In this document: piece after piece, positions 24,307 to 33,116 of the stretch
Layout: the number at the start of each line of letters is the position of its first letter
Numbering within the stretch: position 1 is the stretch's first letter
Assembly (NCBI GenBank): GCA_902609535.1
Contig: CACLSF010000009.1
Coordinates: 1 to 33,474 of the forward strand
DNA from: an uncultured Pelagibacteraceae bacterium
GTDB taxonomy: Bacteria > Pseudomonadota > Alphaproteobacteria > Pelagibacterales > Pelagibacteraceae
DNA: 33,474 bases
Reading direction: 5' to 3'
The notes under the pieces: model-generated
Told to the model about the DNA's origin: nothing
Databases searched by the model: none
The model's input: only the letters and a program-made list of their open reading frames with translations
Translations under genes and position numbers: made by a program

Positions 24307-24987
24307 ATGACGCAAAAATTCACTGTTATATTTGATCTGGATGGAACTCTTGTTGATACTGCTCCAGACTTAATGCTTGCACATAATCATGTAATGAAAA
24401 AGTTTGGTTATCCAAGTAAATCATTAGACGAGTTAAAAAGTGCCGTTGGTCATGGTGCAGGTGCAATGATTGGAAGATCAATTTGGAGTCAAGCTAAAAA
24501 AGAATTAAGTTCTATTAATGAAAAAATTAAAAATGAAATGACTGATGAGTTTATTTCATATTATAGCAAAAATATTTTAAATGCGAGTACTTTGGTTGGT
24601 GGTGTAAAAGATTTTTTAAAATGGTGTAAAAAAGAAAATATATCTATGGCTGTATGTACAAATAAAACAGAACATCTAGCTATTGATCTTTTAAAAAAAA
24701 TTGGAATTTACGATTATTTTGAATATGTTGCAGGCTATAATACATTCACTTATTGCAAACCTGACCCAAGACATATAACAACAATTATAGAAATTCTTGA
24801 TGGTGATATAAATAAATCAATTATGATTGGAGACAGTGAGTCAGACGCTAATGCTGCTAAAGCAGCTGAAATTCCAATGATTTTATTAGAAGATGGATAT
24901 ACAGAAAAAAAAATTGATGAAATTTATCATAATCACTTAATAAAAGACTTTGTGGATATTGATAAAATTATCTCTAAATATCTTTAA
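24307..24987 (+). CDS. gph: HAD phosphatase, probable phosphoglycolate phosphatase
   Basis: The 226-aa protein is a HAD-family hydrolase with motif I VIFDLDGTLVDT (nucleophile D10, acid D12), a cap domain of helices, motif II AVCTNKTE, and motif III/IV KPDPRHI...MIGDSESDANAA. The ordering and the DAPDL-like segment (DTAPDLMLAHNHVM) fit phosphoglycolate phosphatase, which removes 2-phosphoglycolate from DNA repair or oxygenation reactions. Specificity within the HAD group cannot be assured. It faces away from glmU across a 68-nt gap and precedes prpD by 53 nt. Confidence 0.85.
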   Translation: MTQKFTVIFDLDGTLVDTAPDLMLAHNHVMKKFGYPSKSLDELKSAVGHGAGAMIGRSIWSQAKKELSSINEKIKNEMTDEFISYYSKNILNASTLVGGVKDFLKWCKKENISMAVCTNKTEHLAIDLLKKIGIYDYFEYVAGYNTFTYCKPDPRHITTIIEILDGDINKSIMIGDSESDANAAKAAEIPMILLEDGYTEKKIDEIYHNHLIKDFVDIDKIISKYL

Positions 24988-25029
24988 TATTGATTAATTT
25001 ATTTTAACTATTAAAACAAAATTATAAGT

Positions 25030-25035
25030 AAGGAG
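25030..25035 (+). promoter_or_regulatory. Strong Shine-Dalgarno sequence before a TTG start (prpD)
   Basis: AAGGAG lies 5 nt before the TTG at 25041 and 8 nt before a second in-frame TTG at 25044. No ATG lies near, so the ribosome site fixes the start to one of these two codons, with the second slightly better spaced. Confidence 0.7.
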
Positions 25036-25040
25036 TTATT

Positions 25041-26543
25041 TTGTTGTTAAACACAGTTAGAGTATATCCATCAAAAATTAATTTTCCAAAGACGAAACAA
25101 CTCGCATGGAAAATAGCAGAGATAGCTAGTGATAATGCAAAGTTAAATAAAGACTCAATAAATATGGTTATCAATAGAATAATTGATAATGCATCTGTAG
25201 CTATAGCATCATTAAACAGAAAACCAGTTATATCTGCTCGTAATATGGCTATGGGGCATTTTAGAAAGGGAGGCTCAACTGTTTTTGGAGTTAATTCAAA
25301 ATTCAAATTTGATCCTGAATGGGCTGCCTGGGCTAATGGAACAGCGGTAAGAGAATTAGATTTTCATGATACTTTTTTGGCAGCTGATTATAGTCATCCA
25401 GGTGACAACATTCCTGCAATTTTAGCTGTTGGGGAAAAACTTAATAGAGGTGGATTAGATCTTTTAAGGGGAATTATTACTGCCTATGAAGTTCAAGTGA
25501 ATTTGGTAAAAGGGATTTGCCTTCATAAACATAAAATAGATCATATAGCCCATTTAGGACCAAGTGTTGCCGCTGGGATTGGATCAATGTTAAAATTAAA
25601 AACCGAAACAATTTACCAAGCTGTTCAACAAGCTCTTCATGTTACTATTTCAACTCGTCAATCTAGAAAAGGTGAAATATCAAGTTGGAAAGCATATGCA
25701 CCTGCACATGCAGGTAAATTAGCCATAGAGGCTGTTGATAGAGCAATGAGAGGTGAAGGTGCTCCTAGCCCAATTTATGAGGGAGAAGACAGTGTTATTG
25801 CAAGAATACTAGATGGAAAGAATGCAAAATATAATGTTCCATTGCCAAAAAAGAATGAGCCTAAAAAAGCTATTCTAGAGACATATACAAAAGAATATTC
25901 AGCAGAATACCAGGCTCAAGCTCTTATAGATATTGGTAAAAAATTAAATAAGAAAATTCAAGATTTAAAAAGCATAAAAAAAATTGACATTTACACTAGC
26001 CATCACACACATTTTGTAATTGGAACAGGAGCAAATGATCCACAAAAAATGGATCCAAATGCCTCAAGAGAAACATTAGATCACTCAATTATGTATATAT
26101 TTGCCGTTGCTTTAGAGGATGCTGATTGGCATCATGTAAAATCTTATACAAAAGCAAGAGCGAATAGAAAAAGTACAATTAAATTATGGAAATCCATAAC
26201 AACTCATGAAGATAAAAAATGGACAAAAAAATATCATCATCCTGATCCAAAAAAGAAATCATTTGGTGCAAGAATTATTGTAACTTTAAATAATGGTAAA
26301 AAGATATCTGAAGAATTAGAGAAAGCAGACGCACATCCCTATGGAGCACGACCTTTTAAAAGAAAAGACTATATTAAAAAATTTACAACATTGACTGAAA
26401 ATATTATTTCCAAAAAAGAAAGTGATAGATTTTTGAAATCTGTTCAAAATTTAAAAAAATTAAAAAAGGGTAGTCTTGATAGATTAAATATTGAGGTAAG
26501 TAAAAAATATTTAAAAAATAACTATAAAAAAGGTATATTTTAA
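25041..26543 (+). CDS. prpD: 2-Methylcitrate dehydratase (MmgE/PrpD family)
   Basis: The 500-aa protein (499 from the second TTG) belongs to MmgE/PrpD. It shows the family's N-terminal helical domain with [17 protein letters not shown], then [15 protein letters not shown], and later [18 protein letters not shown]. PrpD dehydrates 2-methylcitrate to 2-methyl-cis-aconitate in propionate breakdown. The next two genes encode methylisocitrate lyase and methylcitrate synthase, so the context fixes the role. It begins with TTG behind a strong AAGGAG. It is followed without a gap by prpB. Confidence 0.93.
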   Translation: MLLNTVRVYPSKINFPKTKQLAWKIAEIASDNAKLNKDSINMVINRIIDNASVAIASLNRKPVISARNMAMGHFRKGGSTVFGVNSKFKFDPEWAAWANGTAVRELDFHDTFLAADYSHPGDNIPAILAVGEKLNRGGLDLLRGIITAYEVQVNLVKGICLHKHKIDHIAHLGPSVAAGIGSMLKLKTETIYQAVQQALHVTISTRQSRKGEISSWKAYAPAHAGKLAIEAVDRAMRGEGAPSPIYEGEDSVIARILDGKNAKYNVPLPKKNEPKKAILETYTKEYSAEYQAQALIDIGKKLNKKIQDLKSIKKIDIYTSHHTHFVIGTGANDPQKMDPNASRETLDHSIMYIFAVALEDADWHHVKSYTKARANRKSTIKLWKSITTHEDKKWTKKYHHPDPKKKSFGARIIVTLNNGKKISEELEKADAHPYGARPFKRKDYIKKFTTLTENIISKKESDRFLKSVQNLKKLKKGSLDRLNIEVSKKYLKNNYKKGIF

Positions 26544-27440
26544 ATGCATTTTGTTGAAAAGGATTTAACGCAAAAAAGAATAGATTTAGATACTAAGTTA
26601 AAATCTAATAAAATTCTTAGAGTTCCTGGAGCTTATAATCCTTTAACAGCTAAATTAATTGAAGAAATTGGCTACGATGCAGTCTATGTATCAGGTGGTG
26701 TTATGGCAAATGATTTAGGATTTCCTGATATTGGCTTAACAACGCTTCAGGATGTAAGTACTAGATCTTATCTCATCTCGAGAGTAACGAACCTTCCAAC
26801 AATTGTTGATATTGATACTGGATTTAAATCTTGCAAAGAAACTATTGAGACATTTGAAGAGTTTGGAGTTGCGGCTGTTCATCTGGAGGATCAAATTGAG
26901 CAGAAAAGATGTGGTCACCTAGATAATAAGGAACTTATATCTAAAGATAAAATGGTCTCAAAAATTAAAGAATGTGTGAGCGCCAGAAAAGACAAAAATT
27001 TCAAAATTATAGCTAGATCAGATGCTAAAAGTGTAGAAGGAATTGACAGCATGATAGATAGATGTAAAGCATACGTAGATGCAGGTGCTGAAGTAATATT
27101 TCCTGAGGCTCTAAAAGATGAAAGTGAGTTTGAACTAGTTAGAAAATCATTAGATTGTTATCTTTTAGCTAACATGACTGAATTCGGTAAATCAAAATTA
27201 CTTAATTATACTCAATTACAAGACCTGGGATACAATATCGTTATATATCCTGTTTCTACACAAAGATTGGCAATGAAAAATGTGGAGGATGGTTTACGTG
27301 CCATTTTTGCTGATGGACATCAAAACAATATTATTGATAAAATGCAAACGCGGAAAAGGTTATATGATCTTGTAGAATACGAGAAATACAATTCTTTAGA
27401 CGAAAAAATTTATAATTTTAAGACAGACGGACACGAATAA
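26544..27440 (+). CDS. prpB: 2-Methylisocitrate lyase
   Basis: The 298-aa protein is an isocitrate lyase-superfamily TIM barrel that splits 2-methylisocitrate into pyruvate and succinate. The active-site Cys is C123 in EQKRCGHLDN, and the metal-binding acidic residues appear in VDIDTGF (D89, D91). The N-terminal VPGAYNPLTAKLIEEIGYDAVYVSGG fits the PEP mutase / methylisocitrate lyase group. It begins directly at the end of prpD and overlaps prpC by one base. Confidence 0.94.
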   Translation: MHFVEKDLTQKRIDLDTKLKSNKILRVPGAYNPLTAKLIEEIGYDAVYVSGGVMANDLGFPDIGLTTLQDVSTRSYLISRVTNLPTIVDIDTGFKSCKETIETFEEFGVAAVHLEDQIEQKRCGHLDNKELISKDKMVSKIKECVSARKDKNFKIIARSDAKSVEGIDSMIDRCKAYVDAGAEVIFPEALKDESEFELVRKSLDCYLLANMTEFGKSKLLNYTQLQDLGYNIVIYPVSTQRLAMKNVEDGLRAIFADGHQNNIIDKMQTRKRLYDLVEYEKYNSLDEKIYNFKTDGHE

Positions 27441-28564
27441 TGAGTGATGAAATTAAAAAAGGGTTATTGGGTATAGTTGTTGATGAAACAGAAGTATCTA
27501 AAGTTATGCCTGAAATCAACTCATTAACTTACAGAGGTTATGCTGCTCAAGATCTATGTGCAAATTGCAAATTCGAAGAAGTTGCGTATCTAATTTTAAA
27601 TGGTGAACTTCCAAGTAAGAAACAATTAGAAAAATTTGAAAAAGAAGAGAGAAAAGAAAGAAAATTATCTAAAACATTATTAGATGATATAAAAAAATTT
27701 CCAAAAAAAGCTCACCCTATGGATGCTGCGAGAACAGCTGTAAGTATTATGGGTCTTGAAGATAAAGAGACAAAAGATAATTCACCAGCAGCTAATATGA
27801 GAAAAGTAATGAGAATTTTTGCGAAAACTCCAGTTGCCTTAGCTGCTTTTTATAGAGCTAGAAAAGGAAAAAAAATCATTGCACCAAAAAAAAACCTTTC
27901 ATTTTCTGAAAATTTTTTTCATATGTGTTTTGGCAAAGTACCAAACAAAGAAATTGTTAAAGCTTTTGATGTATCTTTAATCTTATATGCAGAACATAGT
28001 TTTAATGTTTCAACTTTTACAGCTAGAACAATAACAAGTAGTCTATCAGATATTCATGGCGCAATAACTGGTGCAATAGCAAGTTTAAAAGGACCTCTTC
28101 ATGGAGGTGCTAATGAAGAAGTCATGCATATGATGAATAAAATCAAAAAACCAGAGAATGCACTTAAATGGATAAACAAAGCTCTAGATAATAAAGATGT
28201 TGTAATGGGATTTGGCCATAGAGTTTATAAAAGTGGAGATTCAAGAGTTCCTACAATGAGAGAATATTTTGGAAAAGTTGCTAAAATCAAAAAAGATAGA
28301 AAGTTTGAAAAAATTTACGACATTGTAGAAAAAGTAATGATAGATCGAAAAAATATCCATCCAAACGTAGATTACCCTACTGGACCTACTTACCATTTAA
28401 TGGGATTTGATACTGATTTCTTCACACCAATTTTTGTAATTTCAAGAATTACAGGTTGGTCAGCTCATATTATTGAGCAGCATGCTGCTAATAAACTTAT
28501 TAGACCTTTAGCAAGTTATAAAGGTAGCAAGCACCGTAAAGTTCTCCAATTAAATCAAAGATAA
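27440..28564 (+). CDS. prpC: 2-Methylcitrate synthase
   Basis: The 374-aa protein is a short citrate synthase-type enzyme. The catalytic residues are visible as H221 (GPLHGGANEEVM), H260 (GFGHRVYKSGDSR) and D311 (NVDYPTG). Its length and its place after prpD and prpB mark it as methylcitrate synthase, which condenses propionyl-CoA with oxaloacetate, rather than the TCA enzyme. Some activity with acetyl-CoA is common in the family. It ends 2 nt from the convergent nrdB stop. Confidence 0.93.
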   Translation: MSDEIKKGLLGIVVDETEVSKVMPEINSLTYRGYAAQDLCANCKFEEVAYLILNGELPSKKQLEKFEKEERKERKLSKTLLDDIKKFPKKAHPMDAARTAVSIMGLEDKETKDNSPAANMRKVMRIFAKTPVALAAFYRARKGKKIIAPKKNLSFSENFFHMCFGKVPNKEIVKAFDVSLILYAEHSFNVSTFTARTITSSLSDIHGAITGAIASLKGPLHGGANEEVMHMMNKIKKPENALKWINKALDNKDVVMGFGHRVYKSGDSRVPTMREYFGKVAKIKKDRKFEKIYDIVEKVMIDRKNIHPNVDYPTGPTYHLMGFDTDFFTPIFVISRITGWSAHIIEQHAANKLIRPLASYKGSKHRKVLQLNQR

Positions 28565-28566
28565 TC

Positions 28567-29574
28567 TTAAGAAAAAGCTTCTGTCCAAGAACCTCTTGTA
28601 GACGCTTTTGAATATTCCGTCGCTCTTCCTTCGAAAAAGTTCATATGTTCAACTGCATTTAGCATTGTATCTAGCCACGTTAATGGATTCTTTTTAACAT
28701 CATAAATTGGCTCTAAACCTAGTTGGTCCAATCTTCTGTTAGCTATAAATCTTATGTAACCTTTTACTTCTGCAGCAGTTAATCCTTCTAATGGACCCAT
28801 CTCAAAGGCTAGATCAATAAAAGAATCTTCGTGCGCAACAATTGTTCTACAAGCCTCATAAAGCTCTTTTTTAAGTTGTGGTGTCCAGATTTCTGGGTTT
28901 TCTTTAATAAATTCCTTAAAGATTCTGATCATTGAATTACAATGAAGTGTTTCATCTCTTACTGACCAAGTCACAATCTGACCCATTCCCTTCATTTTAT
29001 TATGTCTTGGAAAATTAAGTAAAATTGCAAAACTAGCAAATAACTGCAGACCTTCAGTAAAAGCACTAAATACTGCAACAGTTTTTGCTATATCTTCTTT
29101 TGAATTTACATTGAAGTTTTGCATGTAATCATACTTATCTTTCATTTCTTTATACTTCATAAATGCTGAATATTCAGATTCAGGCATTCCGATTGTATCT
29201 AAAAGATGTGAATAAGCTGCAACGTGAACTGTTTCCATCGACGCAAATGCAGTCATCATCATTAAAACTTCAGTTGGTTTAAATACGGTTGTGTAATGTC
29301 TTAAATAACAGTTGTTAACTTCAACGTCTGCTTGTGTAAAAAATCTAAAGATTTGAGTTAATAAATTTTTTTCAGCTTGCGATAAGTTTTTTTGCCAATC
29401 TCTTACATCATCACCTAATGGAACTTCCTCTGGTAACCAGTGAATTCTTTGTTGCGTTAACCATGCATCATAACACCATGGATATCTAAAAGGTTTGTAT
29501 ACTGGGTTCTCAACTAATAGACCCATTTTCTTTGGTTGAATTATTTCTTTATTAATTTTTTCTGCTACTGACAC
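28567..29574 (-). CDS. nrdB: Ribonucleotide reductase class I beta subunit
   Basis: NrdB carries the diiron-tyrosyl radical that starts ribonucleotide reduction in NrdA. Numbering from GTG 29574 (335 aa), the diiron ligands are D83, E114, H117, E174, E208 and H211 and the radical tyrosine is Y121 (METVHVAAYSHL). These keep the E. coli spacing in the first half. An upstream in-frame GTG at 29583 overlaps the AGGAG ribosome site, whereas GTG 29574 sits 8 nt after it, so I prefer 29574. The start overlaps the nrdA stop by 10 nt. The QADVEVNNCYLRHY segment is of the alphaproteobacterial NrdB subtype. Confidence 0.96.
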   Translation of the reverse strand: MSVAEKINKEIIQPKKMGLLVENPVYKPFRYPWCYDAWLTQQRIHWLPEEVPLGDDVRDWQKNLSQAEKNLLTQIFRFFTQADVEVNNCYLRHYTTVFKPTEVLMMMTAFASMETVHVAAYSHLLDTIGMPESEYSAFMKYKEMKDKYDYMQNFNVNSKEDIAKTVAVFSAFTEGLQLFASFAILLNFPRHNKMKGMGQIVTWSVRDETLHCNSMIRIFKEFIKENPEIWTPQLKKELYEACRTIVAHEDSFIDLAFEMGPLEGLTAAEVKGYIRFIANRRLDQLGLEPIYDVKKNPLTWLDTMLNAVEHMNFFEGRATEYSKASTRGSWTEAFS

Positions 29575-31502
29575 GATAAACACTCCTCATAATCTTGTTG
29601 GTTATTACTTTCTTCTTTTGATTTATAAACGTTTGCTGCAATGTCAGTTGAATTTGCATCATTAACATTTTCAGCACGTTGTATTGATTTAGACCTACAG
29701 TAATAAAGACTCTTCAATCCTTTCTTCCATGCTTGGAAGTGGATTTGATGTAAATCTTTTTTATGTACATCCGCAGGTAAAAATAAATTAATAGATTGGG
29801 CTTGTGAAACATGTGGAGTTCTGTCTGCACTTAAATCTACAAGCCATCTTTGATCTAACTCAAAAGCTGTTTTGAAAACATCTTTTTCTTCCTGAGTTAA
29901 AAAATCTAAATGTGAAACAGATCCTTGGTTTGTTGTAATACTTGACCATACTTCATCTGTATCTTTGCCATGTTTTTCTAATAGTTGTCTTAAATATTTA
30001 TTTCGAACATTAAATGAACCTGACAATGTTTTGTGGGTAAAGCTATTAGCTGCAATTGGTTCAACACCAGGAGATGTTCCACCACATATAATTGAGATAG
30101 AAGCTGTAGGTGCTATTGCAGTTTTGTTTGAAAATCTTTCCATTATACCATAATCAGCTGCATCTGGGCATGCTCCCCTTTCCTCAGCTAAATCTTTTGA
30201 TGCTTTATCAACGTGCTTATGAATATGTTCAAACATTTTTTTATTCCAAACTTTGCTCATAACTGACTCGATTGGGATCATTTTCTTTTGATAATATGAA
30301 TGAAGTCCCATAACACCTAAACCGACACTTCTTTCTCTCATCGCTGAGTAAGTAGCATCACTGAATTGTTCAGGTGCGTTTTCAATAAAATCCGTCATAA
30401 CATTATCTAAAAATCTCATTACGTCGCTAATGAAATTCTCATCATCTTTCCAGTCATCATATTTTTCAATATTCAAAGATGATAAGCAGCATACAGCCGT
30501 TCTATCTCTACCATCTTTATCAATTCCTGTAGGTAGAGTTATCTCACTACAAAGATTTGAAGTTTTAACAGTAAGACCTGCTAATTTATGATGTTGTGGT
30601 ATTTGTCTGTTAACAGTATCGATGAATATAATATATGGCTCTCCTGTTTCTATTCTAGCTGTAAGTAATCTTATCCATAGATTTCTTGCAGATACTGTTG
30701 CTTGAACGGCTCCATCTTTTGGACTTTTAAGCCCCCATTGTTCGTCAAGTTCAACAGCTCTCATGAAAGCATCTGAAACTAAAACACCGTGGTGTAAATT
30801 TAACGATTTTCTATTTGGATCTCCTCCAGTTGGTCTTCTCATCTCTATAAACTCTTCAATTTCTGGGTGATCTATTGGTATATAACAAGCAGCCGAACCT
30901 CTTCTTAGTGAGCCTTGACTAATTGCCATTGTTAGAGAATCCATAACTTTAATAAATGGAATTATTCCTGAGGTTTTACCAACTCTTCCAATTTTCTCAC
31001 CTATTGATCTAAGGTTTCCCCAATAGCTTCCGATACCACCGCCACGTGCTGCAAGCCAAACATTCTCACTCCATAGATCGAGAATACCATTAAGACTGTC
31101 ACTAGCTTCATTTAGAAAACAAGAAATTGGCAATCCTCTTGTTGTTCCACCATTTGATAAAACTGGCGTTGCTGGCATGAACCAAAGATTACTAATGTAA
31201 TTATATAATCTTTGAGCATGTAAATTGTCGTCAGCATAATGACTTGCTACTCTAGCAAATAAATCTTGGAAAGATTCGTTAGCACCCAAATATCTATCTT
31301 TAAGAGTAGCTTTTCCAAAGTCAGTTAAATTCTCATCTCTGCTTCTATCAATTTTAATTGTTATGCCTTTTGAATTTTGAAATAGTTCAGTTTCACTATT
31401 AAGAGAAAATAAATCTAATCTTTTATCTTTAGGATCTTGATTTACATTTGGTGTATAATCAGAGACAGCTTTCCTAATAGCTTGTGATAAAATCTTGTTC
31501 AT
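29565..31502 (-). CDS. nrdA: Ribonucleotide reductase class I alpha subunit
   Basis: The catalytic subunit makes deoxyribonucleotides. Active-site cysteines are visible: C128 (GLPISCFL), C318 within SNLCSEI (with N316 and E320), and C338 (AVCCLSSLN). The paired tyrosines for radical transfer are in LKSLYYCRSKS. The C-terminal redox pair C641/C644 is in EECLSCQ at the extreme end. At 645 residues it lacks an N-terminal ATP-cone domain, so the usual dATP overall-activity switch should be missing. The ATG has GGAG four bases upstream. nrdB follows with a 10-nt overlap. Confidence 0.96.
   Translation of the reverse strand: MNKILSQAIRKAVSDYTPNVNQDPKDKRLDLFSLNSETELFQNSKGITIKIDRSRDENLTDFGKATLKDRYLGANESFQDLFARVASHYADDNLHAQRLYNYISNLWFMPATPVLSNGGTTRGLPISCFLNEASDSLNGILDLWSENVWLAARGGGIGSYWGNLRSIGEKIGRVGKTSGIIPFIKVMDSLTMAISQGSLRRGSAACYIPIDHPEIEEFIEMRRPTGGDPNRKSLNLHHGVLVSDAFMRAVELDEQWGLKSPKDGAVQATVSARNLWIRLLTARIETGEPYIIFIDTVNRQIPQHHKLAGLTVKTSNLCSEITLPTGIDKDGRDRTAVCCLSSLNIEKYDDWKDDENFISDVMRFLDNVMTDFIENAPEQFSDATYSAMRERSVGLGVMGLHSYYQKKMIPIESVMSKVWNKKMFEHIHKHVDKASKDLAEERGACPDAADYGIMERFSNKTAIAPTASISIICGGTSPGVEPIAANSFTHKTLSGSFNVRNKYLRQLLEKHGKDTDEVWSSITTNQGSVSHLDFLTQEEKDVFKTAFELDQRWLVDLSADRTPHVSQAQSINLFLPADVHKKDLHQIHFQAWKKGLKSLYYCRSKSIQRAENVNDANSTDIAANVYKSKEESNNQQDYEECLSCQ
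29583..29587 (-). promoter_or_regulatory. Shine-Dalgarno of nrdB inside nrdA
   Basis: On the minus strand AGGAG occupies 29587-29583, within the last codons of nrdA, and is followed by eight bases and GTG at 29574. This decides the nrdB start over the GTG at 29583. Confidence 0.65.
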
Positions 31503-31538
31503 TTAGCTCCTTTTTTGTACTATACTTAATTTAGTAAA

Positions 31539-31585
31539 ACAACTAGATGTTGTATGATAGTTTGGTAAATATACTATATGACCAA
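31539..31585. promoter_or_regulatory. Two inverted repeats upstream of nrdA (candidate operators)
   Basis: ACAAC-TAGAT-GTTGT at 31539-31553 has perfect 5-bp arms, and TTGGT...ACCAA at 31562-31585 has 5-bp arms around an AT-only-like core. The centres are about 27.5 bp apart. They lie in the 159-nt divergent region between nrdA and the phosphomutase gene. Tandem palindromic boxes before nrd genes are typical of NrdR, but the match to the NrdR consensus and its usual ~31-bp spacing is loose. Confidence 0.35.
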
Positions 31586-31661
31586 CAAATCAATAGAACA
31601 TTTATAGAACTTGAGAAAAAAATTATCAATAAAAAAATAAACAAAATATAAAAATATTAAC

Positions 31662-33116
31662 ATGAAAAATTCAATAAAAATTGATCCTTTTGGCTTTAGA
31701 GAGTACGACGCGCGATGGTTGTACCCTGATAATATCAATTTAGAAGGTGTGACACATTTGGGCAAAGGTTTAGGAACTCAAATTAAATCTCATACAAAAA
31801 AAGAAAATCCAAGAATCATTGTTGGACATGATTACAGATCTTACAGTGAAGATATAAAATCAGCATTAAAGAAAGGTCTACTTTCAACTGGATGTTTTAT
31901 TGATGATATAGGTTTATCGTTATCTCCAATGGTATATTTTGCACAATTTAACTTAGATGCTGATGCAGTTGCTATGGTTACAGCAAGTCATAATGAAAAT
32001 GGTTGGACGGGTGTAAAAATGGGCATCAAAAAAGGATTAACACACGCCCCTGAGGAAATGGCTGAATTAAAAGAAATAACTTTAAATGAAAAATTTACAA
32101 TTGGCTCAGGTAATGAAAAAAAGATTAGTAATTTTCAGGAAATATATAAAAATGATTTAATTCAAAATAATAAAATTGAGAAAAAAATAAAAGCTGTTGT
32201 TGCATGCGGGAATGGAACAGCTGGAATTTTTGCCCCAGATATACTTAGAGGAATAGGTTGTGATGTAATAGAGTTGGATTGTAATTTAGATTATACATTT
32301 CCAAAATATAATCCAAATCCAGAAGATCTTGAGATGCTTCATGCTATAAGTAAACATGTAATTGAAAATAATGCTGATATTGGATTTGGTTTCGATGGAG
32401 ACGGAGATAGAGTTGGAGTTATAGATAATAAAGGAAATGAAATATTTGCTGACAAAATAGGATTATTAATTGCAAGAAATTTATCTGATCATCATAAAAA
32501 TTCTAAATTTATAGTAGACGTAAAATCAACTGGTCTTTATACTAATGATAGAGTTTTATTAAACAACTCATGTAAAACTATATATTGGAAAACTGGTCAT
32601 TCCCATATCAAAAGAAAAGTAAACGAAGAAAAAGCACTAGCAGGCTTTGAAAAGAGTGGTCATTTCTTTTTTAACCAACCTTTGGGCTATGGATACGATG
32701 ATGGGATAAATTCTGCAATTCAAGTTTGTCATTTATTAAATAATAACAATAAACTCATGAGTGAAATTATTGATGATTTACCAAAAACTTTTCAGTCACC
32801 AACAATGGCTCCTTTCTGCGAGGACAATGAAAAGTATAAAGTTGTCGATAAATTAGTAAGCAAAATAGAGGAAATTAAAGATAATAAAGATAAAATTGAT
32901 GGGCAAGAAATTGAAGATGTTCTAACTGTAAATGGTGTTAGGTTTTCATTTAAAGATGGATCTTGGGGTTTAATCAGAGCCTCTTCAAATAAACCTTCTC
33001 TAGTTGTCGTTACTGAAAGCCCTACTTCAGATGATAGAAAGAAAAAGATATTTGATTTTATTGACCAATTGCTACAAAAAACTGGCAAAATTGGTGAATA
33101 TGATCAAAAGATTTAA
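31662..33116 (+). CDS. manB: Phosphomannomutase / phosphoglucomutase
   Basis: The 484-aa protein belongs to the alpha-D-phosphohexomutase family. The catalytic phosphoserine is S109 in VTASHNENGWTGVKMG; the Mg-binding loop is FDGDGDRVG; the sugar-binding loop is AGFEKSGHFFF; and the C-terminal phosphate-binding loop is RASSNKPSL. It interconverts hexose-1- and hexose-6-phosphates for surface polysaccharide precursors. Whether mannose or glucose is the main substrate is not decidable from these motifs (AlgC-type enzymes use both). It is divergent from nrdA, and its stop abuts the stop of the convergent TauE/SafE gene. Confidence 0.9.
   Translation: MKNSIKIDPFGFREYDARWLYPDNINLEGVTHLGKGLGTQIKSHTKKENPRIIVGHDYRSYSEDIKSALKKGLLSTGCFIDDIGLSLSPMVYFAQFNLDADAVAMVTASHNENGWTGVKMGIKKGLTHAPEEMAELKEITLNEKFTIGSGNEKKISNFQEIYKNDLIQNNKIEKKIKAVVACGNGTAGIFAPDILRGIGCDVIELDCNLDYTFPKYNPNPEDLEMLHAISKHVIENNADIGFGFDGDGDRVGVIDNKGNEIFADKIGLLIARNLSDHHKNSKFIVDVKSTGLYTNDRVLLNNSCKTIYWKTGHSHIKRKVNEEKALAGFEKSGHFFFNQPLGYGYDDGINSAIQVCHLLNNNNKLMSEIIDDLPKTFQSPTMAPFCEDNEKYKVVDKLVSKIEEIKDNKDKIDGQEIEDVLTVNGVRFSFKDGSWGLIRASSNKPSLVVVTESPTSDDRKKKIFDFIDQLLQKTGKIGEYDQKI

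Noticed and set aside
25022-25306. 94-aa minus-strand ORF over the start of prpD
   Set aside because: It is antisense to the strongly supported PrpD N-terminus and ribosome site and has no family resemblance.
29575-29583. Upstream GTG start of nrdB at 29583
   Set aside because: It shares its first base with the AGGAG ribosome site; the GTG at 29574 has correct 8-nt spacing.
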